Shown: in pieces, positions 20,686 through 31,019 of the stretch
Layout: each line of letters opens with the position of its first letter
Numbering within the stretch: the first letter of the stretch is position 1
Assembly: GCA_036897095.1 (NCBI GenBank)
Contig: JAYMSP010001545.1
Span: forward strand, 1 to 31,019
Source: Plantago elongata
Taxonomy: Eukaryota > Streptophyta > Magnoliopsida > Lamiales > Plantaginaceae
Reading direction: 5' to 3'
DNA: 31,019 nucleotides
The notes under the pieces: model-generated
Seen by the model: only the letters and a program-made list of their open reading frames with translations
Database searches by the model: none
What the model was told of the DNA's origin: nothing
Program-made: the position numbers and the translations under genes

Positions 20686-22694
20686 GTATATTTCTATTAG
20701 GAGTTACTTTAGATTTTTATATTCATTTCCAGAGTTTTAAGACTTGCACTATCCATTATTTTCAGAAATAAGAGAATATAACTAGAAAGGGCTACTACAA
20801 AGGTATGTATATCATGTGCAATATTACTCAACGAGTTATGTTAGAGCTAAATACCTTATTACTTGAGTTCGAATCGAATCAATTGATTATTAACAAAACG
20901 AAGTTATTTTTTAAATTCGAGTTATAATAGTACTTTAACTTGAGCTCGACTGATTTAATTTGAATTTTAATTATTTGTGCTTGATCTATCTACGTAATAA
21001 TGCATATAAATATTTAAGCCGAGTGTGTTGAGGGGCTCGATTCTTGATGATTTTAGCCGAGTTGAGTTCTTGAAAAACACAAACTGTTTTATTTTACCAC
21101 CATTATCAGTAATAGATTCGAATGTAACAAGCTAGTACTTAACAGGTTGTGAATTTATTTGTAATTTCGACATTATCCAGGTTTTATGTAAATAGCCTTT
21201 AAATATATATGCTTTAGTAGTTTCAGTGAAGTTATGTCATTTTGCATAATTAAGTCCACACAAAAGCAAGTGCCAATTATTAGTAATTTATGATGTTAAG
21301 ACACATAGTATTAAGTTGAAATGATTCCAACTTATTGAACTATAAATCCTTTAATTATTTCTCCAGTATCATAGAAATTAATATCCTACTTTGAGCAATC
21401 AAATATTATTTGTAATCAATCTCTCTCCTCCCTTGAAATTTAAGTTTAGTGCATCTAATTAATAATAACTTAATTATTAATCATAAATGTATATTTTGAG
21501 TAGTCAAGGTACTACTGTATGCAGTAGGTAAATAACAAGATTTTATGCTACACCATGCTTTAATTTAATGGGTTATAATACGACATTACAATGCAATTAG
21601 TGATAAGTAGTTATCCTGGAGATTAATTAGGCATGGAGATTAATTATCAACACATATCACACGCAAACATATCCCGGATATATATTAACCGTGCAATTAA
21701 TTAAGTGTTTAACTATTAATAATTTGATATTTGTGGTGACAAAGATAACCCTTAAAGTAAAACACCAACGAAGTCACAATTAATCAAAGAGTTAAACTAG
21801 TTTGGATTTGACTTTAGATTTTTTGAAGTTAAGCACTTGAATTAGTTTAAACAATGGTATATTTGAATTCCCTTGATTCCATCAGCATGTACCGCCAATC
21901 CATTGACCCACATACCTAAAGAATTGTTATAGCAAAGAACCATAGCTAGCATGCAGCCACCCACCCCCTCTCCCATGATGGGGTGTTCGGCTACTCGTTA
22001 AATGTGAAAATATATATAAATAACACTATTGATATTAAAATATGAATAATAAACTTCCTTGAAAATTTTCTATTGCCCGAGGAAAAAAGATCGAAAAAGA
22101 AGAGAGATCGACAAAACATAAAAAAAAGGAGAGTATGAGTATCCCACTTTAGCAAACCCCAAACCAGCTTTTGCGTTCGGGAAGTATCCCAGCAGCCCAG
22201 CCTCCCGTTGGAGGTCTTTTGAATTGAGTTGAGGTATAATTGTTCCGTGTAAGGCATTGGAGCTCCACACTCTTGAAAATGCACAGAGAAATGTGTTTTA
22301 CACAAATAACTACACAACACTCAAAACCACTAACAAGTAAAAGTATATGTAATAAAATAAACAAAATATAAACTTGTGAGCGACAAAATTTTGATAAAGA
22401 AGACTAGACGAGACAACGTAAACTAACTCATTAGTCAGATGAAGCATAATAAAGGAATAGTTGTATAATCATCAATATGAACATCTAAGTCCATTTCATT
22501 TTTTTCCTACATTTGTTTATGCGGTTTTTTTCCATGGATCTGTTTGTAGAAACTTCATAGTTAATCAAGCTTAATCACAAATAACTTTAAATATATAATT
22601 AATTTTTTCGATGAGTACACGAGTAAAATATAAATTCGTGGTAGAATATTGGTGTCCAGATACGAGAAGTAGCCCCTCTGTATCCACCGACGTA

Positions 22695-22695
<1 letters not shown>
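20686..22695. other. Intergenic sequence with degenerate TCGAG-rich repeat
   Basis: At about 20860-21070 there are scattered gagttcgaatcga, gagctcgactga, gggctcgattc and gccgagttgagtt motifs. A similar style recurs at 30150-30330, suggesting an old dispersed repeat. At about 22070-22290 a less AT-rich block has overlapping - strand frames, but the protein was not recognised. No gene is supported. Confidence 0.4.
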
Positions 22696-22741
<46 letters not shown>

Positions 22742-22742
22742 T
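22696..22742. repeat. (TAA)n microsatellite, about 15 units
   Basis: Uninterrupted TAA units, followed after a few bases by an opposite-phase run (ttattattattattt, from 22749). It is a simple sequence repeat that is probably length-polymorphic. A + strand open frame through it is a poly-isoleucine artefact. Confidence 0.95.
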
Positions 22743-23464
22743 GTTATGTTATTATTATTATTTATTCTTTTTTTAAGGTTGACTCAATATCATAATAAGA
22801 TGACAAAAGGGCAGTTGGAAAGCTGGAACACCCAATCCTCAGAGATAAAGTATGGGCGCTGAAGATTTTCACTTTGTATGACACTACTTTTTGAAACATT
22901 TCGCATCACCAGAATGGAACAACAATTTCTATCAACATTGGGAATATATAACTTGTTTTACATGCGTATTATCATTATCATTAGCCATCTAAAACTAAAT
23001 TATTAATTTATTTTCCTATATCTACATACCCGATTTCGTTTAAGTTTTTATCGCACTTGTACATACCGGATTTGAAATCCGGTACTAGAAGTTTACAATG
23101 ATGAACTTCAAACAGTCGGGTGTTTGGATACACAAAATTCTTCATGGCACATGTGATGAATAGCGGTTGAAAGTAAACTCACTAGTTACTTTGAAACTAG
23201 GTGTCAAGAGTTGAGCACCAGGGCCCTGGATCTGCATTTATACTACTAGTCTACTACTGTACTACTCTCATTTACAGTTACACACCAGTCCACCTCTCAT
23301 ATCACACGGGTATAATTCTCACCAACTGCTGTGTAATACTCCTATCATTTCATCCGGTAGAAAGAACACCCGAAAACGGACACCAAGAAGAGGGAATGGA
23401 GATGGTTCTTCTGAACGCAAATTAAAGTGAAGGGAGTGAACTTTCACAACGACACTCTACGAGT

Positions 23465-23600
23465 AAGGTGAATCTTCTACTAGTGAACTGTTGAAAAATT
23501 AGACACCGGATCCTCCTCCAAAGGTACCAACCTAACACATGGAGCGGTCACTGTGAAAGGTGAATTTGCTACTAGTTGAACAAGGAAAAATAGACACTTA
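23465..23600. repeat. Diverged short duplication
   Basis: aaggtgaatcttctactagt with following gaactg...aaaaattagacacc (from 23466) recurs as aaggtgaatttgctactagt with following tgaac...aaaaatagacactt (from 23558), an offset of about 92 bp. Confidence 0.5.
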
Positions 23601-23692
23601 GACAGCTGCCCAATGGTCACACCACCCCCACTGTATGGTCCAGGGACCGATGTATAATAAACCAGTTATCAACTACAAAGAATATAGAAGTC

Positions 23693-23860
23693 CAATGCTA
23701 TAGTGAGGGGTGAGATCAGGGGTACAGTGTAATGTCTAACAAATAGGTAAATAGATACAGGGAAGATAGTGCGGATCAATGCTACATTGAGAGAGTGAGA
23801 CCATTTGGAGAAGGGTATATTGTCTGACAAATCAGTAACATGTACAAGGAAGATAGAAAG
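23693..23860. repeat. Two-copy diverged tandem repeat, about 84 bp
   Basis: Unit 1 begins caatgctatagtgaggggtg at 23693 and unit 2 begins caatgctacattgagagagt at 23777. Both contain a tgtctaacaaat or tgtctgacaaat block followed by a gggaagata or aggaagata block. Non-coding. Confidence 0.6.
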
Positions 23861-24447
23861 AGCTTCAGTGAAGGACAAAAGCATGTGAAATATCCTGCAA
23901 AGTTGATTATTGGAGTATTCACTTATAAGCAATAAATCACATACAATAGGAGAGCTTTGAAATTGCCTCATTTACTCCTAAGATATGCATTTAACTACCT
24001 ATGATGATAAGAACTGAGTCAATGTACTGAATCCAGACACTCATCTTACTCTGCTAACTCACTTAATATGGACTTAAAACTACAGTAACTGTCAGAAAAC
24101 AGATGAAATCTTGTACTATCACTTGCTCAGATCTGTATCAACAGTCAGTATCTTCTTCAGTTATGATCAGCATGAAACATACAATAAAAATTACATTCAG
24201 GAACTTACCCATGACTCCATGCAGAGCTCTGCCGTGAACTTAAACTGGGTAACTCGCGCCCAGTATACAACAAGCCTAACGAGTAACGACTAAATAATCT
24301 CGTCTATAGTACATTTTACAAGTAGAAGCTTCTCTTCATTTTTACCAGACCTGTAATTTAATGCAAAAGAATGGAAAACTAGGAACTGGAGCCACCTACT
24401 GCCGACCAAAAATTGAGGCAAATGAAAAACCAATGTATAGAATAGGA

Positions 24448-27400
24448 CTAAGAAGGTAGTGTCCACAAGGTCTTTGTTGCTACCAGGATTCTTTCAGGTT
24501 CTTGGTCGTGTAAAGATGGTCTCCATCTTATTGCACGAGAAATGCGTTCTACTTTGTCGATCACTTCAGGTGAATCCCGAATGATAACAGTGCCTTCAGG
24601 ACGCAGCATTCTGTCAATTTCAACCATCAAATCTACAAGAGTACACCTGCAACCGAGTCCAATTGATCAGTTAGCATAAAAGGAAAAATATACTGCAGCC
24701 ATAGATATTAATTCGATAACTTGTTTAGAATTCCGAGTGAAAGCTATATACTCCATAAATTCAGTGCCCCATATTTTGCCTATACAGCAATCTTTCTTGT
24801 CTGTATTGTGCATTGGTCTTACACCCTATGCGGAAGACCAGATAGTATTAGGAGATTTATGCTTCTCTCCTACAATCTTGTCTGTATTGTGAATTGATCT
24901 TACACCCTATGCAGAAGTCCAGATAGTATTAGGAGATTTATGCTTCTCTCCAATTTGCAATAGTTTTTATTAAGAAGCTTAAATACACATCATTGTAAGA
25001 AATCAAGAATATAATAGTCTAGGCTGTAATCCTTCATCAGTTCACACTCTTAAATTTGTTCATATCATTGGCACAACATATGAAAAACTAAAGATGTTTT
25101 GCTTGTTTGATGAAAAAGCATTTAGCTTTCATCACATGATAAAAAGTAACCCATTACGAAAAACTGTAACGTGATCATTTTGCCAGAATAGTGACAATCT
25201 AGACATGTTCTGCCTGTCTGATCCAATTTTGGACTGGAAAGTTGGACTAAACTGGACTAAGCCCCAATGTTACTTCAAAAGTCCAACTACCCAGTCCCAG
25301 AAGCAACCCCCCTGGCCCATCTGCCAATGTCGGACTTGACTTTCTCTCCTCTATTCCTTAGTAAAAGTGTTTTGCTCAGAAAATCTATATCAATCCTTCA
25401 CCACCATCAAATTCATAAATACCCTACTCTTCATTCTTGCCAAACAATTTACACCACAAAACTCAACCAACAGATCTAAAGGTAAATCCAAATGGCTAAT
25501 TTTATAGTAATTAAGAGAACTTCCATTAGAAACTGAACCACATCTCCACCAGATCTAACATCACTTATGCTAGTACCTATGAGTTAGTTTGGGGAAAAAG
25601 AACAGTGCATTGAATTAGCAAACCGTCTTCCATAAGTTGATCTCACATTGGCAATCGGAAAGACATTACTTTTATTAGATTGAAGTGGAAAAGGGTGAGG
25701 GAAAAAAAAGGTGGCAAACATCTGGTGCACAAATTATGTAGAATCTAAACCCAGCAGCAAGAATAAACGTGACATTTCTTGACTAGGAAATAATATATTA
25801 AGACAGTACCATGTTAGAGAAGTGCAGAGTAGCAAAAGTAAACGTATGTACCTGTCCTTTCCAGCCATTTGGTCCTTTATGAGAGATTCTATATCAGTTA
25901 CATGGATTAGATCATAAGTACGAGGGTAGGTAGAGAAAGGCTCACACCTGCAAGTATTAGCCACAAACAAGAGTAAATGGTTAGGTACCTACACCAGAAG
26001 ATTGTGGATTTCCGAACAAATGAGCAAATATCCATAGAACATGTCGCCAGAAAGAAGGTCAAGTTTCTGGTGAACAAGAAATCTAGCTAAGAGCCTAATA
26101 TAGAAATTCAAGGGCCAATAAACAAAACTTCCACTCACCAATCATGGTAAACTCCTATAAGTCCCCGATCATAAATGACATTTAGAGTTGGAGGCTTGTG
26201 AGAAGGGACAACATTCATTACCCAGACAGGATCAGATACTATTGCTGCTGCAAAACCTCCGAAGAATGCGTTCATGTCCATAACATTTCTTATTTTAGGA
26301 GTTCCTAATTGTACGCTCAGTGAAGTTTTATAGTAAGCAACAGCCTTTTTCCATCTTTGCTTGTCAGCTTCAAAGGAATCAACTCCAGTTTTCAACAAAG
26401 CGGCTCTTGAAGGAACTTTACTGACCCTCTCTGGCCATTTGGGAATATCTCCAATAGAATATTCTCCCTTAGAAGAAGATGTCCTGCTCACACAAGGCTT
26501 CAGCTTGAGGTACCTGCAAATTCAAACATTTCAGAACAAAAAAGCTTGTAGCGAGCTGGATACAACAAGGCTGCATTATGCAAACACCTCCCTTATGTTT
26601 GGGAGCAAAAGACTTTGATGTCAGAGCAAACAAACTGCCAGGGTGGTCTAAACAGATACATTATCAAATAATGCAAAGATCAGGGGTCTAATTTTGCATT
26701 GACACATTATAAATTGGGATGTATGTGAAATTTCTCAAACCTGAAACCGTGCACCAAAATCCCGTATCCAGTGGGTGTGTGAGTAATTTACCAAATACAA
26801 TGTAACTCTTGATATAAATGCTAGCAAAACCCGACACAGTTCAAAAAATAACTCAATACCAGCTACTGAGATAGATGGAAATACCACCTTCTTTTTGTAA
26901 AAAAAACAAAGAAGTAAAATGTGAACAAGTTACAATGCACATACCATGGAAGTCATAATGTGGTGCAGTGGAATTGAGCTGGAGCGGGAAGTCGGAGGTG
27001 CATGGTTCGATCCTTGGTGGAGACATAAGGTGGTAAGGAGGAAGGAGGAGGTCCAAGGTTCGATCATTGGTGGAGACATAAGGTGGTTTAGGAGTAGTCG
27101 TGGTTGGTATAGGAGTAGAGTAGTGTAAAAAAGTAGTTATAATCTTTGCCGTTTCAAAAATAAAATAAAATACAATGCACATACCATGCTCTAGTTGGGT
27201 CATCAGATTCCTCACAGTAGTCCAGCCCAAATTCATTTCCATTTGGAAGACATGAATCACCATTGGACTTTCTCCAGATAGCAGTGTTACCTTCAACAAC
27301 AATGACCTCATAACATAACGCTCTTGCAACTGTCTGTAGATCAGCCCATTCCTTGTCTTGCTTAGACCACCTTACTGGGGGTCCAGAGATGACAAAGTAC

Positions 27401-29941
27401 CCACCTGGCCGAAGTAACCGGTCCACTTCCAGAAAGTATGTTGCATCTGCAAAGTGAATAAGTTTCTATATCATGAACATAGCTGGTAGATTGAAAAAGA
27501 ATTGGTAAAGTTTTCACGAACCATTAAGACACTGAGTACTTACTATACGCTGTGAAAGGAATCAAACACCGTGAACAGTGCACTAGATCAAAAGAGAAAC
27601 CAGGAAATGGGAGTCTACGCGTGCCAAGCATTGCGATAAATGCTGGTACTCCTCTCTCCAGAGCAAACTGTATTTGAGATTTGTGCGAATCTCTTGGAGC
27701 AAATGAAAGAGTTAACATGTCTTCACCAAGCATGTAACCACCGAAACTAGCAACCTACAACGGAAATGACCACAAAAAAGGTTCTTAAATACTAGATGTA
27801 TTAACAAGAGCCACAACCAAGTGAAGGGGATTATCTTACCCCACATCCCATGTCAAGAGCTGTTCTCAACGACCCACTACCAATCGGGATATACTTTTTA
27901 AGTTTATCGATATATTGTACAGCTCCATCTGGGAACATTGTGCCACCACCAGGAAAGATAAAATGTGGACCTTCTTTTTTCATCCATCCCTGGTGGCCTT
28001 TCCTATCTGCTATTTTATCGTAAGGCATGTTATTGTGCCATATCTGTATAACAAATAAATGTGATAAGATGTCAACATTTCAGTACATGATGATAAAATT
28101 GAAACATATGAAGTAAAACTAACTACGAGGAAACTATGTAAATTCTCAGATATGAAGTAACAGCTACAGCATTCAGTTGTTACATAAATCATAAACGTGT
28201 CTTTGCACTCTACTTGCAGATCATACTTTCCCTTCAACCTGCTATGTCAAAATGAACGTATGCAGCGTCTTATCAAGCAATATTCCAGTACCTTCTTTAG
28301 AAAATCAGTTGTCTAGCTCAACTATGTCAAGCTTCAATATGAACCTAATAGATCTAGCTCAAACACATGAAATTAACATGCAAAGCAATAGAAACCTTAT
28401 CTGAGACAAAAAAATTAATAATTAACCAGGACAGAAATTAAACTACTGGCTGAAGAAATAAACGTCAGATCATTAACACTCCTTTTCTTTCTATGATCCC
28501 AAAGTTACATTTTCACAAACCAAACAAAAAACAAAAGATAAATAAATGATCAAACAAGTGTGTGATGATCCAGTACTCCAGTATCCACATTATGACTCAC
28601 TCTTAGCCTGAAAGTGTCGACATTGGAAAGAATTCTAAAGGAAAACCACTCCTCGAGCTAGCAAAATAATCCATAATTGCGCTAGTATAGAATTCTAGGA
28701 CAGACACAAACATTAAAGATGAAAAACAAGAGGATATTCTAGCCTTCTTCTGTCATGATCTAACCTGCAACTGTTCCTAGCAGAAGAAAGGAGATCTCAT
28801 GTTCTCTACACCCTAAACCATCAATAAGCCAAAATGCATGAGCACCCTTTTGACTGTCATACTTGTGCATCTAACTCTATATTCCACTCAGACTCATGAT
28901 TAAAGGCACTCAAAACCTTATTGGCATCTCCAGAAAATGACTGCAAGATCCTAGAGTACACTATAAACTAGTACTCCACTGAATCATAAATCAGCAGACA
29001 TAACACAACACCAGGAGCATAAAAGCAGACTAACATTACAAATGCCAAATGCCAATACCACAAACACCACAAGAGCAGTCAAAGTATTCAAAATCAGAAC
29101 TAATGTCACGCATAGCAGTCTACTAACACATCGGCTCTAGAACGTAACTTCAACTTCAATACTGTATATTAGACGAGTAACTACTGATTGGGATAGCATT
29201 TAAATGCCCCCATTTGGCTCGATGAACAGTGATTTGGCCTAAAATACACTTCAAATACCCCATTTCAATTCCATTCCAAACACAATTTCACAAAAATCCC
29301 CATTCAAATGCCATGCCAATCAGCCTAGCAATGAATTACACAACTTCGATTTCAATACCGTAGTTTAGACGAGTAACTACTAATTAGGCACAATAACAAA
29401 GAATTACACAACTTCGATTTCAATAACGTAGATTAGACAAGTAACTACTAATTAGGCACAATAGCAAATAACTAAACAAGCCGATCAACTAATAAGCCAA
29501 ATCACAAGCCATTCGAAACCTCACCTTGTGCAAACTCCCCGGCCACTTAACCGAAACACGGTACCCCTTCGGCGGAGGAATCAAACAAAGCAGCGTCTTC
29601 TCCGGCGGAGGACAATGCCTCTCCCTATAATAATTCATCTCGCGACTAAGCTGGCTGTTGATCTTCGGATCCTCACAGGGCATGTGATCCACCATATCGG
29701 CAGGACAAGCTTCGACATTCTGTTTCCCCAGCTCCACCGCTTCCACCAGCATCGCGCGGTGGCGCGGATCCAGGATCACCGGAAGACGCGGCGGAGAGGA
29801 TAACGAGCTGCGCAGGGGAGTGTAGACTAGGACGAAGAAGATGATGAATACGGCGAAGAAGGCGGCGAGGAAGATGTCTATGAGGCGCCATTGCCGACCT
29901 TGTCGGTGCTTGGAGGAGGATGCGAAGTTGAAGAGCGCCAT
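24448..29941 (-). CDS. QUA3: QUASIMODO3-type probable pectin methyltransferase (PMT13-like), 7 exons
   Basis: Exons (high to low): 29941-29525, 28043-27840, 27754-27544, 27446-27185, 26513-26139, 25947-25852, 24646-24448. All introns are GT-AG, phases close, and the product is 587 aa (Arabidopsis QUA3/PMT13 is about 600). It is a predicted type II Golgi membrane protein: short basic N-terminus, one transmembrane helix at about 20-40 ([17 protein letters not shown]), then the lumenal PMT domain (Pfam Methyltransf_29). Visible motifs are [14 protein letters not shown] near 79-92, [11 protein letters not shown], the SAM-binding loop [13 protein letters not shown] from 201, [32 protein letters not shown], and in the second half [11 protein letters not shown] (442-452) with [19 protein letters not shown]3 is proposed to methylate homogalacturonan. 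The ATG has a strong plant context (AACAATGGCG). Intron 4 holds a SINE that duplicated the splice donor. The protein looks intact; the precise substrate is inferred from the family. Confidence 0.95.
24795..24951. repeat. 81-bp tandem duplication in intron 6 of the QUA3-type gene
   Basis: Units 24795-24875 and 24876-24951 both run from tcttgtctgtattgtg through cttacaccctatgc and agatagtattaggagattta to cttctctcc, with only a few substitutions. It is recent enough to be easily aligned and is non-coding. Confidence 0.85.
26931..26948. repeat. Upstream target-site duplication of the SINE, with a duplicate splice donor
   Basis: TACAATGCACATACCATG is identical to 27171-27188. On the gene strand it reads CATG then GTATGTGCATTGTA, a full copy of the exon 4 donor, at 26945/26944. 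Confidence 0.9.
26949..27170 (+). mobile_element. tRNA-derived SINE inserted at the exon 4 donor of the QUA3-type gene
   Basis: It is a 222-bp element on the strand opposite the gene. The A box tggtgcagtgg starts at 26961, 12 bp in. B boxes are at 27004-27013 (ggttcgatcc) and again at 27057 (ggttcgatca), because a segment of about 53 bp (gaggt.ca.ggttcgatc through ttggtggagacataaggtgg) is tandemly repeated. The 3' end is A-rich (caaaaataaaataaaa). Perfect 18-bp direct repeats flank it (26931-26948 and 27171-27188). These are the defining features of a SINE inserted by target-primed reverse transcription. The exact 18/18 match suggests the insertion is younger than the SINE at 8027, whose repeats differ. 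Confidence 0.9.
27171..27188. repeat. Downstream target-site duplication of the SINE, overlapping the exon 4 donor
   Basis: Exact copy of 26931-26948. Positions 27185-27188 are the last four coding bases of exon 4 and 27184/27183 is the donor GT. The insertion duplicated exon edge and donor together. Confidence 0.9.
29211..29311. repeat. Dispersed MITE-like repeat in intron 1 of the QUA3-type gene
   Basis: Reverse complement of the core of the element at 20555-20685 (see that entry). Flanking gcatttaaatg and cattcaaatgcc are near-complementary and may be decayed termini. Confidence 0.55.
29333..29465. repeat. 68-bp tandem repeat in intron 1 of the QUA3-type gene
   Basis: Units begin gaattacacaacttcgattt at 29333 and 29401 and run through tagac.agtaactactaatt to aggcacaata. 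A third, more diverged partial copy is at about 29146-29192 (aacttcaacttcaatactg then tagacgagtaactactgatt). Confidence 0.8.
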
Positions 29942-29960
29942 TGTTGTGGAGGTGAAGGAT

Positions 29961-30016
29961 TTAGGATCTCATGAGTTGGTGATGGAGAGGATTTGTGTGT
30001 GAGGTCTCGATTTCAT
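29961..30016 (-). promoter_or_regulatory. Two overlapping short uORFs in the QUA3-type leader (candidate)
   Basis: Upstream of the main ATG, an ATG at 30016 opens 15 codons ending with TGA at 29971-29969. A second ATG at 29972, overlapping that stop, opens three codons and stops with TAA at 29963-29961. The main ATG follows 19 nt later. If transcription starts above 30016 both could damp translation; the start site is not visible. Confidence 0.4.
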
Positions 30017-31019
30017 GGAGGATCTGAAGTTGGAGAGTGTGCTTTTACAGTAGAGTGATTCACAATCAATCTGGGCACAGAGATTTTGGTGAGGAAGAAG
30101 AAGATGAGATTTGCGGGAAAATGAGATTCATAGGGTACTACACTTGTGAAACTCGACTCTCGAGATCAATTGAGCCGAGCACAGAGCCGAGCCAGGGCTC
30201 GAGTAACATGAAAAGAATACGAATATTAAGAGTCATATCTATTAAAATATAAAATATATAATTTATTAAAATAATTATTTTTAACAAGTTTTATCGAGTT
30301 GAGTCTCGATAAGAGAGTAAAGCTTGACTTGCTTAATAACATATATAGGTGAGATTAATTGTTGCACATAATCTCGACAACTCTTGATCAAGCCTACTTC
30401 GATTATTTTTTGGGATGTATAAACGATTTACATGTCGTTAGTGTGAATTTTTTCATTTTTGTATAGGTAATCGGACTGCAAGAGTTCCTAGCTACAGTAA
30501 TGTTTTAAGCTGGTTGCAGTACAATGTTGTTGAAGATATTTGAATTTTGTTTCCTTCCAACTCGTATCCGTATCTGCCAACCATTCCGATCGACGTACTT
30601 CTCTTTCGGGCGACTTTCCAAACGACATTTTTAAAATTCACATCACTCGAACTCGATATGTTGTTACCCTTACGGTGAATTTGCTTCCTGCTTGCACTAC
30701 TATGTGCACGACCCGGCACATATGACATTCTATTATTTTTCTTACGATTTTTTAGATTACTATCAAGTTGCCGGTATATGGCTCCAATCTCTCACCATGT
30801 ACCTGACTACTCATTGTTCTACTCATAATCTTGCTGCCCTTGATCGGCTTTCATGCATTTGCCCCTTCAACTATGGCCATGTCAGATGTACTGTACATTG
30901 CTGATACCATCCCACTAGGTGGGCTCCTTTCTATTTGTTGTTGGAATTTATGAAGAAAAGAATTAGTAAAATATGCCTTGTGGGGTATGGTTGCTATGAG
31001 ACTACTTCTTTATTAATTG
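30017..31019. other. Upstream flank of the QUA3-type gene, no further gene seen
   Basis: The first 100-150 bases are pyrimidine-rich on the gene strand and probably hold the leader and core promoter. At 30150-30330 there are TCGAG-rich repeat motifs similar to 20860-21070. From 30540 to 30910 the sequence is less AT-rich and has open frames on both strands, but no protein was recognised. Confidence 0.4.

Larger units (their letters stand above)
22743..24447. other. Intergenic sequence downstream of the QUA3-type gene
   Basis: No gene was recognised. The first hundreds of bases below 24447 are presumably the 3' UTR of the methyltransferase gene, but no clear poly(A) signal could be chosen. 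Two old duplications (23465-23600 and 23693-23860) are listed separately. Confidence 0.4.

Noticed and set aside
22696..22742. CRISPR-like array
   Set aside because: A simple trinucleotide repeat with no spacers, in a plant nuclear genome.
22611..22862. 83-codon frame with a long isoleucine run
   Set aside because: Produced by translating the (TAA)n microsatellite.
29528..29803. 91-codon + strand open frame
   Set aside because: It lies antisense over exon 1 of the QUA3-type gene, and the Arg-rich translation is typical of a shadow frame.
30492..30904. Overlapping short frames on both strands upstream of the QUA3-type gene
   Set aside because: None gave a recognisable protein or a plausible spliced model.

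Overview
The window is nuclear DNA from a flowering plant. It is AT-rich, has intron-containing genes with GT-AG junctions, tRNA-derived SINEs and MITE-like repeats, and carries three plant gene families: a pentatricopeptide-repeat (PPR) gene, a class IV HD-ZIP homeobox gene and a pectin-type methyltransferase gene. Protein similarity recalled from memory fits a eudicot, perhaps an asterid; the species cannot be fixed from the sequence.

Layout. 1-1.85 kb: a broken P-class PPR gene on the + strand (two frameshifts, then truncation at a perfect 19-bp snap-back inverted repeat). 1.85-11.4 kb: gene-free DNA holding two members of one tRNA-derived SINE family, a tandem pair of tRNA-like units, decayed Stowaway-like MITEs, diverged direct repeats and one perfect HD-ZIP IV-type palindrome. 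11.7-16.9 kb: a complete nine-coding-exon HD-ZIP IV gene on the - strand (835 aa, ANL2/HDG1 type), with a CT-rich leader and TATA-like boxes near 17.37-17.43 kb. 17.4-24.3 kb: gene-free, AT-rich, with MITE-like repeats, a (TAA)n microsatellite and old tandem duplications. 24.45-29.94 kb: a complete seven-exon QUA3-type methyltransferase gene on the - strand (587 aa). 29.95-31.0 kb: its leader with two possible uORFs, then unrecognised DNA.

Both intact genes were rebuilt exon by exon. All internal junctions are GT-AG and all phases close, so each gives one uninterrupted protein. Their likely roles are epidermal identity and cell-wall pectin modification; they are neighbours, and nothing in the sequence shows that they are co-regulated.

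The most interesting event is in intron 4 of the QUA3-type gene. A SINE with a duplicated B box inserted on top of the exon 4 splice donor, and its 18-bp target-site duplication copied the whole donor, so the intron now has two identical 5' splice sites 240 bp apart. I see no operon, CRISPR array, virus or toxin system; the window is otherwise ordinary plant sequence.
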